This document shows, in pieces, positions 1 through 13,710 of a stretch of DNA of 64,000 bases. The notes beneath the pieces are model-generated. The model was not told where the DNA came from, did not search any database, and saw only the letters and a list, made by a program, of their open reading frames with translations. Position 1 is the first letter of the stretch. The number at the start of each line of letters is the position of its first letter. This DNA comes from Bigelowiella natans CCMP2755. Lineage: Eukaryota; Cercozoa; Chlorarachniophyceae. The stretch is taken from positions 21,683 to 85,682 of the forward strand of contig ADNK01001700.1 in the NCBI GenBank assembly GCA_000320545.1, given 5' to 3'. The translations under genes were made by a program, and so were the position numbers.

Positions 1-1
1 G

Positions 2-3000
2 CTTACCGAATCGTTTAACTTGGAGACTGGGCGGTCGGTCTCCGGATCTACTTGGGAGGAGTTTTGCACATTCTCCATGACGCATCTTGTAGCTCTGAAC
101 TGGATGACTCATATAGGCTTCCCCCTAGAGGACAGCAGCACACTGCACACAATACGATCCGCCCACTTGGGTGTGGTGCTTTCAGATGTCACTAAAAAGA
201 ATAACCTTTCCCAGCTCAAAGATTATGCTGTCGCTGAGGAGTACTACAAAGATCCCGAAGATACAAGATGGAGAATGGAGATTGAAGATAAACAGCTGAT
301 TCCGTTGCAACGACTTGACCAAAAGCCCCAACAGCACCATGGGGGTGGTGGCAAGAGCAGGAAGGGAAATGGGAGCGCGCAGCGAAAATTTGAGCCTGGT
401 AAACCCGAGGAAACCGACGAAAAAGAGACTGCTTCGAGGGTGTCCTCCGTTTCAGTCCCCTGTTCAGAGGTCCTTGACCCTACTACCCCTACAGAGTCCC
501 AACTTCAAAGCTTCGATAAGAGAATGCCTAATCAACAACTTAAGCCCGCATGGGTATATGGTTACAATTTAAGCGCATCCACAAACAATATTCTCTACGA
601 CGGATGCGGCCATTTGGTGTACCCTGCCGCTTGCTTTGCCATTGTTTTCAACCCAGCTACACATTCACAGAGATATCACAACTCAAACGGTGGCCAGATT
701 CTTTCTCTTGCGAGGAATCCGGTTGATCCTCAGGTCATTGCTATAGCGGAGGCCGCGACTGTGACAAACGGAGTGAAAAGTATGCTTCCTCAGGTGTCGG
801 TGTTCCACTCTCTTAGTTTTGTGTCGTTCCGCATCCCGAATGTCATGAAGCATGCCGTCGTATCGGTATCATTTTCATGCGATGGAAAGTTCCTTGCCAC
901 CGCACAAGCAGATTCGGCTACATTGGCTGTATGGGATTGGAGAACAGGGAAAAACATGGCCACGGAAACTGCCCCTCGAGGCAAAATCGTCCAGATCAAA
1001 TGGAGCAACGTTGATGTAGGGTCACTTATTTCTGTTGGTCGTTGCCACGCCTACTTCTGGACATGGGAATCCCAACCAGGAAATTGCTCACTTCGGTGCA
1101 CCGAAGCGTTGACGAAGAAAAATGGGAAAAGGAACACCACATTTTCGTTGCAGACTTTCTGTAGCGTAGCGCATTTCCCGGCTGGCAAGGTAGCTGTTGG
1201 AGCATCTGGTGATGGCCAAGTCCACATCTTCGATGCTTCGAGTAAGGCTTTGGTGGAGAGCAAGATTATCTATCGTACATCATCGCTTTCTTGTATTTGC
1301 GACTGGGACAGCACAATGAAGATAAAAGGCGGTATTATCGCTGCGAGCGATCAAGGCCATATCACAGGAATAAACGAAAATTTTGAAAAAGCCTTCTTTT
1401 TGCAGTTTAAAGGAGAAGCTATTCACGCAATAACAGTGTTCAATAACCGACTTGCAGTGGGCACTCGAGCAGGCAAGATATACGAAGTAAACCATTTCTG
1501 CTCTTCAAAACATGGAGCAGCAGCTGCTACTGCTGCTGCTAAGAAAAGACTCGTTGTGGTTGGACACTCGAAAGGCGAACTCCAAGCGTGTGCAATGGAT
1601 CCTAAAAATCCCAAAAGGGTATTGACGGCTGCAGAAGATGGGAAAATAATTGCATGGAATCTTGAACAGCATTCTCACGTGAGTATACATGATGTTGCGC
1701 CGCCATCCGATAAGAGCCAGGGTGGCCAGGAAGCCCTCAGTCTGGCCATATCAGCAGACGGTGCGTATTTGGTCGTAGGGGTAGTGTCAGGAAGTTTGCA
1801 TATCTATGACGCAGTTACAATGAGTCATTTAACGTCACGGGAAATCGCCTCATATTCCCTTGAGCGTATTGTGAAGCTCGGTGCAAGTGTCGGAATTCGG
1901 GCCCTCAAATACAGCCCGGACAGTCGTGTTTTGGCTGCTGCGGGCGATGGAATGGTCGTGGTACTTCTCGATGCTACGCGAGATCACTTAGTATCCTGTG
2001 TTCTTTCCGCTCACACCGCTCCAATCCAGGCATTGGACTGGTCAGCTGACGGCATACTGCTTCGATCTGTGTGCAAAGAAGGTGTACTTCACTACTGGGA
2101 TGTTGATACCACCTCACGGAAGACCCACCGCTCGAAATTGCATCTTCCTCGTTCCTCCCCCGTGATCCAAGACGCATCCTGGCAAACTTCCAACTGTACG
2201 GCAGGGTGGGAGGTTCGCGGTACGATCCATACGTCAACTGGGCTTAATGCTGTGGACCTCATGAGAAAGAGAGGAGGAGGAGGCGGCGGCATATTGATCA
2301 CTGGCGACGATTTTGGCTTAGTAAGCTTGTTTCGATGGCCATGTGCGAGCTCCCATCACGGCCAAAGGGCATTCCATGCACATTCCCATCCATGCTTGGG
2401 AGTCAAATTTGGACTCGATGGAAATACAGCGATTTCCCTAGGAGGGAGAGATAAAGCTATTGTGCAATGGGACCTCTTCGACGACACTTTGTGCCATCAG
2501 TACGGAAAGAGCACCGGTGATGATGATGATGATGATGATGACACACCGCTTCCTGCTTATATTGATGCGCCTAAACAAAAGAAACAAGAGGGGAGAAAGA
2601 GTAGTGATTTTGACATGATCTTGGATCGTCTTGACAACCTACTGGATTCGAAACAATTTCGTATCATTACGCGAAAGTGTTTTGTTGATTTAGTTATTGC
2701 AGACACGGGAAACCCCCAAGGCCAGCACCTCTCGAGGAGGCAGCTCATTGTTATTACGTGTAGACTATGGGAATGGGTTCAGCGTAAATTGAAAATTCAG
2801 GGCAATCTCGACGAGAGGAGCATAACCACTACTGACAGAAATGCCGTCGTAAAGATGCTGGTTCAGCGATATGTTGCGGGAGGAGGTGACTCTGAGAAAA
2901 GCAGTGATAAAAATGAGAGGAAGCATCGAAAGGGTAATAGCAAAGTCGTAAATATGCGTGGAAAAGAGCTACCCGAAGCTATACTGTCCAATCTTTCAGA

Positions 3001-4208
3001 GAGACAATTTCTTATTGCAAGTCGCCGCTTAATTAGGGATATTTTCAGCGAGATGTTCGAGGAACGAGGCTGTCGCGATGGCCTAGGCCCAGAACGAAGA
3101 ATCAATCCAGTTGTTCTAAAAAACGTGCTACCGGATGCTAAAGCGGTGGAAAAGCTCAGGTTAGAATGTGGGGTGACACTAATGAGACCTCGAGATGTCG
3201 TCAACATCCCAAGGTACACAGCAGGGTTATCGTTGGATCTTCCGATTCCCTTACAGCACCAGCAGCCAATTGGTAGTAGGAGGAAAAACACTATCCGCAA
3301 CCTTTTTCCTAAGGAGGCGGCGACTTTAGAAAGGCCTCAAGAAGGAGGGAAGTCAAAAGAAGCAGCTGCTCGAGAAACGTTCAGCAGTAACAGCAAGTCA
3401 ATCGGCAAGTATATGAAACGAATCTTGGTGCACGGAGAGGCAATTCAGCCGTGGAGACGTGTGGTCCACCTCCTCAAACCGTCGTCCAATCCAAAGCGGA
3501 ACGTTACAAGAATGCCTGAAAAGAAACTCGAAATCGATTGGGTGCACGGATATAACCCTGTTGACTCGCGCTCGAACGTAGTCCTAAATTCTGCTGGGGA
3601 GGTGGTATATCCTTGCGCGTCGCTGATAGTCGTGTACGACCCCAAAGAGCACTCGCAAAGAATCCTTCGAGGTCATACTTCAGACGTTCGGTGTCTTGCC
3701 CAAAATCCTGCAGATTGTGACATAATCGCTTCAGGTCAAGCTGGCTTCATCTCTAGTGATGGGACTGTTGCTCCACCGATGATTTGTTTGTTTAATACAA
3801 GAAACCCAAAACAGAAGTGGGTCATTCGTGAAGCCCATTTTCGTGCGGTGCGAGCGATGGCGTTCAATGCAAATGGCAAGATTCTTGCCTCTGTTGGAGA
3901 AGACCCCGAGGCAACGCTAAAGCTCTGGGCAGTGAAGCAGTCAAAATGGGTTTTTGAGACCACGCATACAAGTAAGGATTGTGGAATTGATCTACAGTTT
4001 TTTGTTCTTTTGTTGTAATTGTTGTCATTCATGCATCGTTTTGATGGAGCTTGACCACAATATACTGGTGGTTGCTGATCCTCCGCTGGTGGGAAAAATC
4101 GTATCCCAACGTCGACACAACGCAATTCCTGCACCCCTCACCAGTAGTAGCAAAAGATGATGTTCCACAAAACTAGACATTGCCTCAAACAATGACCGAT
4201 TGACACTG

Positions 4209-4244
<36 letters not shown>

Positions 4245-4484
4245 CTATATACATACACAAGGCTACTTAGCCAATACATTGAGTGCGTGCAGCCCGTGAG
4301 CCCCATAATGGAAATATAGATGCTACATTTAATCATCACGCCTGTTCCCCCTCCCCTTCTTTTGATAGGCAAAAAGAGTGGTTTGTGCTACGGAGTGGCT
4401 TGGAGTGCTAGCGACAATTCAAGATTTGTTACCATTGGTAACAATGGAATATGCGTCTGGTACCGCAACTATAATTACTACTAT

Positions 4485-4517
<33 letters not shown>

Positions 4518-6906
4518 CACTACTACCACTACTACTACTACTACTACATATTTTTGATTGCCACAATGAAGAAGTAAAAGAGACGGTCAATCGGCAACCG
4601 TGTACGTGAGGACTTCTTCTTTTCCACATCTTCGATGGGAGAAGTCAGATTTAAAAAATGGGAGGGAGGAGAAGCAAATAGAAAGATAAATCCGCATCTT
4701 GAGTGTGACAATCTTCTGCATTCAATAGGCAATATAGAATGGGAGTTCTTTCTGCTTCAAAGATTGAATTATGCGAGCCTCATCGGGATCTAAGGTGATA
4801 CTTTTATTACATATCGTCATCTGTTTGCAGTTTTGGGAGAAAATATTGAATTACCACATGTCGTATGTTAATTCATTTGAAACTTGAAGAATGTTTATAC
4901 AGTAGCACCCTTAATGCTGCAACCGCGGATCCATATTCCATAATATATATGTACACAATTGATATATTGAATATAATAATGGATATACGGTGCAATCCAT
5001 ACTGTTACATTGAATCGCTGCTGCAGACGTAAAATGTTGTTTATGTTTTAGGTTCCAGCAACCAATGAGCGTAGGATTTGACCAGAACAGTGAAAACAGA
5101 TTCATCGTTGGAATGCAAGGGACTGGAAATTTACACATCTTCGAGGTACTACTGACGTGGAACAATCCATCCACGTCATACATTCGATGATCCCGTCACC
5201 TGCTCAATTACTCACACGGGATTGATTGATTTGACCACAAAATACATACTACTCGTCTTGTCATCCTTTTGTATTTCAGGATGAAAAGCTAGTGGAGACC
5301 AAAAAGTGTCACTACGGATCCTGTAACTCGATTTCGACTTCAAAGGTGTGGAGGAGAAGACAAGGAGAGCATTAATCGTCAATGAAAATGGAGGATTTGA
5401 TAGTGATAATTTTGAGATCATCATCTTGCTGCTGCTGCTGCTGCTGCCTTTGATTATTAATCAAATGCTTTGTTAAATTGCTCCTCCTACCCCTACTACT
5501 ACTATGGTTATTAGGACTGGTTTGTGGCTGGATGTAGCGATGGCAAAGTGACTCTCATAAATCCAACCAATCTCGAGATTGAAAAAACGATCCAGGTGCT
5601 ATTTTGAGCACACTGAGCACACTAAACATACACATGTTGTCCTCTCTCTTATCGGTGGTTTGTATGTAATCAAGTGTAATAATCTTTAAACTATACACGG
5701 ACGTACACAAGCTGCTGCTGCTGCGCCAAAATTAAGTTGAATGGTGCTGTATTTATGTTGGGTGATGGTGGTGTCCAATACAATGATCAGTTTCCAAGTG
5801 GGGTTAGAAGCGTAAATTTACTACAAAACGCAATGGTTGCTGGCACTGTGGATGGGAAGGTACCATTAAAAAATCAACGGCTCAAAGTATATATTACTTT
5901 CGTTAGGGATAGGATATCTGCACTTCTTTTCTCGATTAAAGCCGCACTACTTTCTGAAAACATCATTGTTTCAAAACCCCCCCCCTTAAATTTGGGCGTG
6001 TAGAGGGAACTAGGGAGAAGGGAGGATCTGCACAGCAGCAGCCTAGATTTTCCTTTGTTCCTTTTTTCAATATTTTTCTCTCAAATTTATTATTCTGCAC
6101 CACCACCACCCTCCTCCTCGCTGATAGTGCTGCTGCTGCTGCTGCTGTTACTCTTCTTACTGCCATCGTCATCAGATCTACATCGTCGATGACTTGAAGA
6201 GATTCAAGCCACACCATGATCTTCCCGCACCAGTGGTAGAAGTACATTGTGGTGGGGGGCTGCTTAAAGGGATCGACTCGCATCCCTTATCCGTCAGTGG
6301 CCACGAGGAGTACGTCACAGCCGGCGACGATGGCTTGGTGTGTAGATGGTCGGTACGAATGCGCAAACCTTTACGATATGCACGGCTCAAAAGGTGGACA
6401 AGAAGAAGTAGTAGAAGAAGAGATATTCTTCAGCAGAGACAAACAATCAATAAAAACGACGACGACTCGAAGAAAGAGCTGAATTCCACGGTGCAGCGGC
6501 ACAATAGCGATAGCGAAGAAGCGAGGGAGGAGGTAAAAGAAAGTCTGCAGCATCAGCACCAGGCGCATAAATCGTCATCTTACCATCGGCACAATATTGA
6601 ATATCTTCCTTCCTTATCGTCCTCCGCCTCTGCAAGAAGTGTCTGCTACAGCCCTTCTGGCGAGCATTTAGCCGTTGGAACCCGGGATGGGGCACTCCAC
6701 GTATTAAGATGCAAAGACATGCAAACCATTTCCCACCATCAGCTCTCCGATTACTTTGGATCACTATTATCCTCATCATCAGTGATGGGTAACGACAGAA
6801 ATACGAAAGACATAATCTCTGGTGGTGGTGGTGGTGGTGGTGGTGGTGGTGGTGGTGGTTTAGATGATGCTGGCCAGGATGACTACTTCCACCATAGTAG
6901 CAGTAA

Positions 6907-6938
<32 letters not shown>

Positions 6939-7606
6939 CCAATAGTTGTGCATTCGAAGTGTTTGCGGTAAGGTATTCTCCATCAAATAGTCTCTTGGCC
7001 GTATGCATTGCGAAGCATATAATTCTCTGCAGTCCTGCGGAAGACTATGCCCCTAAGGCCGCTGTGGCTACGGGTTTGCAGTGTGATATTGAGGGAGGGT
7101 TAGATTGGTCTGCTGACGGGAACTACATTCAATTCGTTGATTCTTCGGAAATGATCCATTTCTTCGCCATTGATCAAGCGCGACCAGCCCTCTCCCGCAA
7201 AGTCGAGGAAATAGCCACCATGAAAAATATATCGTGGGCCTCTCGCACGTGCACAGCGACATGGTACCTGCAAGGAACCCGCTCGGAAACAGGGGATGGG
7301 AGCGACGTAAAGTCTGTTGATATCACGAAGGATTCGAAGTTGCTGCTAACAGGAGATCACCAGGGCAATGTTCATCTCTGCCGCTACCCGTGCATGGAGA
7401 CGAAGAACTTCCGGCGTACCGAATTTGCACACGGATGTGGGACGGTTAGGGTAAGGTGCTCGCCTCCCCTCATCAGTAAAGAGGCAGCAAAGAAGCTGAA
7501 GATAAATGCCATAGAAGAAGGGGGAGAAAGTAAAATTGACCAAACATTCGTGCTGTCGATTGGAGAAAAGGATAATACGATTATACAATGGAAGATTGTA
7601 AAATAG
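2..7606 (+). CDS. Tandem EML-family WD40 microtubule-associated protein (5' end outside window)
   Basis: The frame is open to the left edge, so the true start lies outside. The exons I can join are 2-3971, 4369-4459, 5052-5145, 5280-5345, 5515-5595, 5737-5859 and 6176-7606. The last five are all phase 0. One or more small exons between 4460 and 5051 remain unresolved. Two EML units are visible. Each opens with a HELP motif (WVYGYN near nt 545, then WVHGYN near 3540, each followed by a VYP..ACF or VYP.ASL strand and HSQR). WD40 blades follow (for example VWDWRTGK, AWNLEQ, HYWDVD, KLWAVK, LVCRWSVR). A basic, repeat-poor linker of about 330 residues separates the two units. EML proteins bind tubulin and microtubules through the HELP/TAPE core; that role is inferred by family. 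Simple repeats encode an Asp run (2519-2541), a Gly run (about 6820-6860) and a Ser run (about 6896-6938). Confidence 0.85.
4210..4245. repeat. (TA)n microsatellite in an EML intron
   Basis: A nearly pure TA dinucleotide tract lies between the first two EML exons. Confidence 0.9.
4474..4548. repeat. (TAC)n microsatellite in an EML intron
   Basis: The tract is a trinucleotide run of TAC/ACT with a few CCA variants. It starts just after the 4369-4459 exon and is most easily read as intronic. Confidence 0.9.
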
Positions 7607-8685
7607 ATTGGGAAAACTGCGAGCGTAATGCAATGCTTTCTCCTGATATGATACGATGTTGATCACACACACACACACACACACGCACAATGTTCAATAG
7701 ATAAGACCTTATCGAGTAATAAATGCACAACTTGCTCCATAAACATCAGCCATGTTACTTTCTTTTGTGAAACTTATTTGTGCCCATCATAACAATGCAC
7801 ATGTAGACATTCTTCCATCGTGAATGAATAACAAGCAGTGCCATGACACATGCACGTGTGCTATCACGTGTACGCTGAGATTTCTGACGCAAATTCCATG
7901 CCTACCACGCCTAACGTTTTGATTCGCGATCGACCAGAGCTACTACACTGTTAGCTAGTTAGACTCATAACTGTTGCAGGTTTGGCCACGATTTTTGGTT
8001 GCACAACGCGCACAATGTTTCTACACAAAAGGTGTATACGCTAATGCAACGTAACAGAGAATTAACAGTAACATGTACAAGGCACGGCATACGTACACAT
8101 GCGCGACATGTGTTCCATCGCCTTGCCTATCAGCTAGCTAGCCAAAGCGTCATGTATGATCGATGTAGTATGTGCGTGCGTACATGCTCATTTTTTTAGG
8201 CTATTATAATCTTGCCCTCTGCAACTTGAGCAAGATTTTGTTGCAAGTCACATGCATCATTCTAGCATTGTTATTGTGTCGCGCAGCAGCCTGTGTATTA
8301 GGATAAATGATAGCAGCATAATGCATGTTTTGTGCACTGTTGGAATCCTCAAGCTACGGCGCTATCGATTTAATAGGACGACTCATACACACACATGTAA
8401 ATATGCGGCTATGCTATGTTCACATTCATTACATATAGCGCACCTACGGACATAGCCTGACACAACAGCGTGATGGATTTGAGACGAATAACGTGGATCA
8501 GTATGTGATCGAGCTCTAGAACCCCTCTAAGATATATGATCGATAAAAGGTTGCAGTATTATAAGGCATGAAAAGCAGAACAACGAATTATCTTTATTCT
8601 ATTTTAACACACTGTAAGAGAAATACATCAAAGCATGTCAAGTAATCTTTGAAAAAAAAAGATCTGATTAGAAACAGATTGAAAT
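7607..8685. other. Spacer rich in self-complementary words between EML and DUF952 genes
   Basis: This is the space between the convergent ends of two genes. A (CA)n tract lies at 7664-7684. The rest is dense in CTAG, GCTAGCTAGC, CATG, TGCA and ACGT words, with no convincing exon. Small open frames here have no recognisable domain. Confidence 0.6.
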
Positions 8686-9383
8686 TTACTCCTCACCTAT
8701 CGACGTGAATTTGCCGTCCTCCTCCCTGTTGACCTTGTGAAAGGTTGTCACTTCGGATGGATACAGAGGCCCATAGACATGTGGAAAGAGCAATTTCTCT
8801 GCAAAAGTAACACGAAGTTAGGTGACAAGGGTAAGAATACAGCTGCAACAAGCTGCCATAGGAGGGGCAGACCGACCTTTAGTGTGAGATTCTTTGTCGC
8901 CAACAGCAGCTGGAGATTCCCACCTAAAGTTGTAGAATAATAATAGAGCGGTAAGTATAAGTAAATTGATCGTAAATATTTGATATTTAGAATAGACTGA
9001 TACTTCAGCGGAGATTTGAGCTTCTTCACGTCGATAGCGAGACAAATCCAATCCCTTTTCGATTCCCGATAAAAATGATTCGCTAACAAGGGAAGGAGGA
9101 GGAGGAAAATGGAGCAGACTTTGAAAATTTGCAGACGGGAAGCACTCAATGAAATAGGTACAGACGATCTGTCATATTCTCTGATTTTCCCTTTTAAACA
9201 CTTTTCAAAACACGAACCTATGCTTATGAGTGACTTTGGGTCATGAGTTGCATGTGTGAAACCATCTTGCTTATAAGTGGCTGGAAAATATGGTTCCTTC
9301 TCGCTCGCTTTTGTCCATTCCTCCACTTCGATCAGGTGGTATATCGTAGTCGCGTCTGCATGTTGGTTGCACAGGCAATTCAT
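8686..9383 (-). CDS. DUF952-family protein
   Basis: Four exons join in frame on the minus strand: 9383-9218, 9082-9004, 8923-8877 and 8798-8686. The joined protein is about 130 residues, the usual length for this family. It shows IYHLIEVEEW near the N-terminus, then FPATYKQDGFTHAT, then ANHFYRES and WICLAIDV, and finally LLFPHVYGPLYPSEV. These match the DUF952 pattern (a YHL..W start, DGFIH, a LxLxID strand, and FPHiYGPL). The biochemical function of DUF952 is not established, so none is assigned. The start is the first ATG of the open frame. The gene is head to head with the acetoacetate-decarboxylase-like gene, 442 bp apart. Confidence 0.85.
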
Positions 9384-9474
9384 ACTGGGCCTTCTTCAAT
9401 TTCTCATGTGTAGTGCAGAATAAGGCTACTATCAATCAATGATTGAATCAATCATCAGAGGTATATACTACTGT

Positions 9475-9515
<41 letters not shown>

Positions 9516-9825
9516 GCACCTGTGGAATTGGCCATGATCGTACTACGGAGCTGCTGGGTGGTGTGTGGTAGAATAACAAGAAATTGAGGGCTGCAGCTTT
9601 ATCTCATAGAACGAGGAATAGGCCCGTTTTCGATAAAACGGCATCGATTTTGGATGTCGCAACCTTGAAATATACGCACAATGGCCTAGTTTTACGGGGA
9701 AATCATCATTTACGACAAGGCACTAATGTTATTATCCAAGAAATAGAAGAACAAGCACCCCCAGCTTGCCTTTTCGCCCCCCCCCCCAAAAGAAATGCCC
9801 CCATAGTCTGAACAATAGTGGCAAA
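9384..9825. promoter_or_regulatory. Shared 5' region of the divergent DUF952 and decarboxylase-like genes
   Basis: The 442 bp lie between two divergent starts and hold an (ACT)n tract at about 9475-9516. No TATA or other core element was identified with confidence. An open frame at 9584-9811 has no recognisable domain and may be untranslated leader. Confidence 0.35.
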
Positions 9826-10338
9826 ATGATGCAACACAGCTGGTCAAGAGGAAATTCTGCATTTGCCCTTGTCTTTATAGCATCATGGACTGCTGCTGTC
9901 GTCTTGTCGGCGTTCTTTTATCACCCCTGGCTGAACATTGATGGTGGAAAGGTGTGCTTAACCTACGGCCACTCGTTTTCTTACCCCTTTTTATTCTCCT
10001 TTATTGCCATCTGATGATTTACTATGTTTTCCAGCTTCAATTTCCTGGATTTAACTGGATTCAAGCGTAAGTGAGTGACCATTTGCGCACGATGGAGGCT
10101 AATTAGGGGCTGGTTTTTTGCTTGCTTGCTGGCTATTACTACTTGATTTACAGGACAAACGCTGGAGGATACTCTCCACCACCGTGGAAATTTGAGGTCT
10201 TTTCGATCCAGCTTGATATAATACAGAAGATTTTAATGGCACGAAGTCTCTGAGAGTCGTCGGTCGGGAATTATTCAATTTTTTTGGCTTTCTGCTTCTA
10301 CTATTTAGTTCTGAGAATACCCTTTATTGAAACAATGG

Positions 10339-10372
<34 letters not shown>

Positions 10373-10877
10373 AATGATGATGATGATGATGATGATGATG
10401 ACAGGGGCGAGCTATCTACCAGCTTCATCCAGTTGATGTGGAAACTGCCAAGAAATACATCCCTTCAAACCTTAACATTGTTCAATTTGCGGGGTAATAG
10501 AGCGAGAAAGAGAGCGAGAGAGAGAGGGGGGGGGGGAAGGGGAAGCCGAAAATCTATGACGTAACCCATTGCGTTTAATTCATCGAAACATAATCAACTC
10601 ATTGCATCCCTCTCTCTTCCTTCTCCCCCCCCTCCCTCCTCCATACCTACATCTCTTGAAAGATATACACTGGGAGGCTTTTACTTAGCTAACTACACAG
10701 ACAGTCCTGCAAGGGGCAAGAAGCAATTTGGTGGGAAGATTTTATTGCCTGAATGAACGAAGAACCATGTTGCTTTGCATTGATCACTGTTGAACGTCAT
10801 CACGTCTTTTGTCTTCCTGACTATTTTGCAATGGTTTCCCATTTTATGTTCTTTAGGCGAGCTTGTTGTTTGTGCGG

Positions 10878-10949
<72 letters not shown>

Positions 10950-11233
10950 TGGGGGATGAGGGTGGAGGGATGGAAGAAATTGGGGAGGGAGATAGAGAGA
11001 GAAAGATGGGGCCAAAAGAGCGCACATTTAGGCTTCTATCCATCATTTCCAATTTATAAGCAAGTAAAACTTCGTATTGGATTATTGTATATCATGTGAT
11101 GGGAAACTAAATCTATACATACACGTACATAAACACAAGCATATTAATCAATCAATCATCACAAGGGATTAGTCTGGAATCCACCAACCTCATGTGCTTG
11201 GGCCTCACATATCTTCGTCGGAAGGTAGAAGTT

Positions 11234-11266
<33 letters not shown>

Positions 11267-11298
11267 TGTTGCTGTCGTAAGGAGTATACTAACAACCA

Positions 11299-11338
<40 letters not shown>

Positions 11339-13070
11339 CCTTAACAGGATCCCGTTTTCTGAAATGTACAAACCGTTCACTACTTGTTCATAATTCTTGT
11401 TTTCGCAGCAAATCAGCCAAAGTCCACGGGGAAAGGGAGGTGATTCTAGTGGTTTGATAGTTTATTGTCAATCGTTGTAAGTCTTCATGAATCAAACATC
11501 AATTATTTTGTCTGCTGTGTTGAGGTTGCTATTTGCATGAGAAATGACTCAAATTTTTGTTGTCATGATTTTATGAGGTGGGACTTCCGGAATACATGGC
11601 TGATTTCAATGTAGTAGCCATAGTATATTCGTTTTATCATCAATTTTGCCCCTCCTCCTACTCTTATCTTTCTCATAATTTTTCTGAGCAAGGGGTTGTT
11701 TGTTTGTTTGTTTGTTGTTATCTTGATTCTTCTTGCATGCATGCATTCATTCATGATGCAGATGGATGATCGGCGACCTGGGCTTAGACGAAGCTGGACA
11801 CAGTTCTGGAAGTCCAAGACAAGTAGTAGACCAGAATTATCAGTGATTTCCGGGTAAGAGAGAGCGGCATGCGATGCCACTCAGCTACGTATATGGTGAT
11901 GAGAATGATTATGATGATGATAATGATGATGATGATAAATAGCTGCTGCTGCTGCTACTTACGAGTAAGGAAGGAGGGGAGAAGTAATATCAGCTCCACG
12001 ACACCATTCTGCCTTCTAATTTCGAGTTTTGTGCACGAATGGATAACGTTAAAGCGCAACCCTCTATGATATGAACGACGAGAGACTTTCAAAAGAAATG
12101 TGTAATTTGACTAGTTTTTGATGTTGCCTGAGCTGCTGATAATGAGGTGTCCAGTCTGCTCTTCGATCATGTCAATATTTGCTACTAAACAATGCCCCAC
12201 ATGGATTCTTTCTTCCTCCTGTTGGAATAATAATGATGACAATAGTGATAACAATAATAATAATAATAGTAATACTAATAATAATTGCATCAGGGGCTCT
12301 GAAATGATGAAGGTAGCAATACCAGAAGAACGCCGTGGATGGAGGGCAGGTTTCCCCATAGCCATGCGCCTCCCATCGTTTTCCGGATATAATAAGTAAG
12401 AAAACAATGTTTGTCGCATCACAAATGATTGTTAGTTGAACTTCATGACAAAAGACAACATATCATCCTCCTTCTCCTCCTCCTGCTGCTGCTGCCACTA
12501 ATCTACAAAAGCTTTCCCAAATGACCGTGATTAGATGAAATAATTTTAACAACAATGCACAACATTGCACTTATTGTTGAGAAGATTGAGCAAAAACTCA
12601 ATCTGTCGTGCGGTTTTCATTCAGATATGAGAAGAATCTTCTGACATATTCTCTGGATTTGAAATCGAGACTCTCACTCATTGTTCCCGGTTGTGAGGTG
12701 CGGATCCATCTTCCTTTCAGTTTGACAAAAGAAGCAGCATTGAGAACAACATAGTAGGCAAATCAACGAGGAGGGGTGTGCTCAAATTTGCCAATACATA
12801 GCATTGGCTGTTTGCTGTGTTTTGTTTAAGCAAAGCATGTTATAAAAGGCATCGTATGCATTGTGACCATCGCCATTTATATTACTTTGACACTTGCTCA
12901 TCATTAGGTTCAGGTACCGAAGAAGTCCCCCCTTCATGAGCTTCTGCGCCGTAGGCCGCTCATATCTCTTTGTTTTGAAAAGCTGAGAATGGATGTTGAG
13001 GCGCCGACAAAGTATGATCCCGCACTTACTTTCAAGAATGTGCCGTTTAAGTTCCTTCAGAAACAGCCTC

Positions 13071-13108
<38 letters not shown>

Positions 13109-13144
13109 CAAGAACAACAGCCTAAGGGGTCATTATCAACCTAG
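9826..13144 (+). CDS. Membrane-anchored acetoacetate-decarboxylase-like protein
   Basis: Thirteen exons join without a phase break: 9826-9951, 10035-10066, 10154-10196, 10405-10493, 10663-10730, 10857-10876, 11166-11224, 11409-11439, 11578-11610, 11762-11853, 12294-12395, 12625-12696 and 12914-13144. The N-terminus is a signal-anchor-like helix (FALVFIASWTAAVVLSAFF). Next come YSPPPWKFEGRAIYQLHPVD, a GGFYLANYTDSPA block and HGEREVGLPEYMADF. The last resembles the R.HGRE.WG.PKY core of the acetoacetate decarboxylase beta-barrel superfamily. I could not place the Schiff-base lysine with certainty, so enzyme activity is unproven. A CAG-type repeat encodes an 11-residue Ser run near the C-terminus (about 13075-13106). 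The start chosen is the Met-Met pair before the hydrophobic helix. Confidence 0.7.
10339..10401. repeat. (GAT)n microsatellite, intronic
   Basis: A GAT/ATG run with one AAT interruption lies directly upstream of the acceptor of the 10405 exon. Confidence 0.9.
10883..10947. repeat. Compound (CA)n(TA)n microsatellite, intronic
   Basis: A CA tract passes directly into a TA tract inside the long intron of the decarboxylase-like gene. A second (AGT)n at about 11236-11264 and a (TA)n at about 11300-11334 lie in the next intron. Confidence 0.9.
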
Positions 13145-13710
13145 CGAATGATCGCGAGTAGTAGCGATGATAGCCAATATGCAATAAATTAGCATGGCAG
13201 CATACGTATGTACTAGCGTATGAGTATCGTACCGAGACTTTATATATACGACGGATGACGGAGAAAATCTATAGCACACATGCACTGTATGTAAGTCAAA
13301 TAATGATTTCATGCAATAAGCTCACGTACGTACGTACCATTGTTACCTCAGGACTATATGCACAGCATAAGGATGATGATGATATCTAGTAGGCACATGA
13401 TAGCAGCGGGGCAATTTTGATGCAGCATGCTAGCATGATGCGGCTACGCTAGTACGTACGAATAATGAGTAGAATTAGAGAAAGAACATGCGGTGTATGC
13501 ATATTAGAATTCATGTGTACGAATTTGCATGCTCTACGTGTACATCTTCATGCGTCCATAATGTCCTTAAGCATGCATATTCTAGCTAGCGCAGAGCTCA
13601 CACATTATACACACAGCGTAGTGCAAGCGCATATCTTGCATATATATGCTCCCGCGCATGACGACGTACTGCCATGCTATCCGCAAAATCAGATTATCAA
13701 GTTTCATCGA
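13145..13710. other. Palindromic-word-rich spacer between convergent genes
   Basis: The spacer contains repeated CGTACGTACG, GCATGC, CTAGC and TATATA words. No exon is supported. The + strand open frame at 13465-13812 runs antisense into the last exon of the FHA gene and is treated as chance. Confidence 0.5.
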
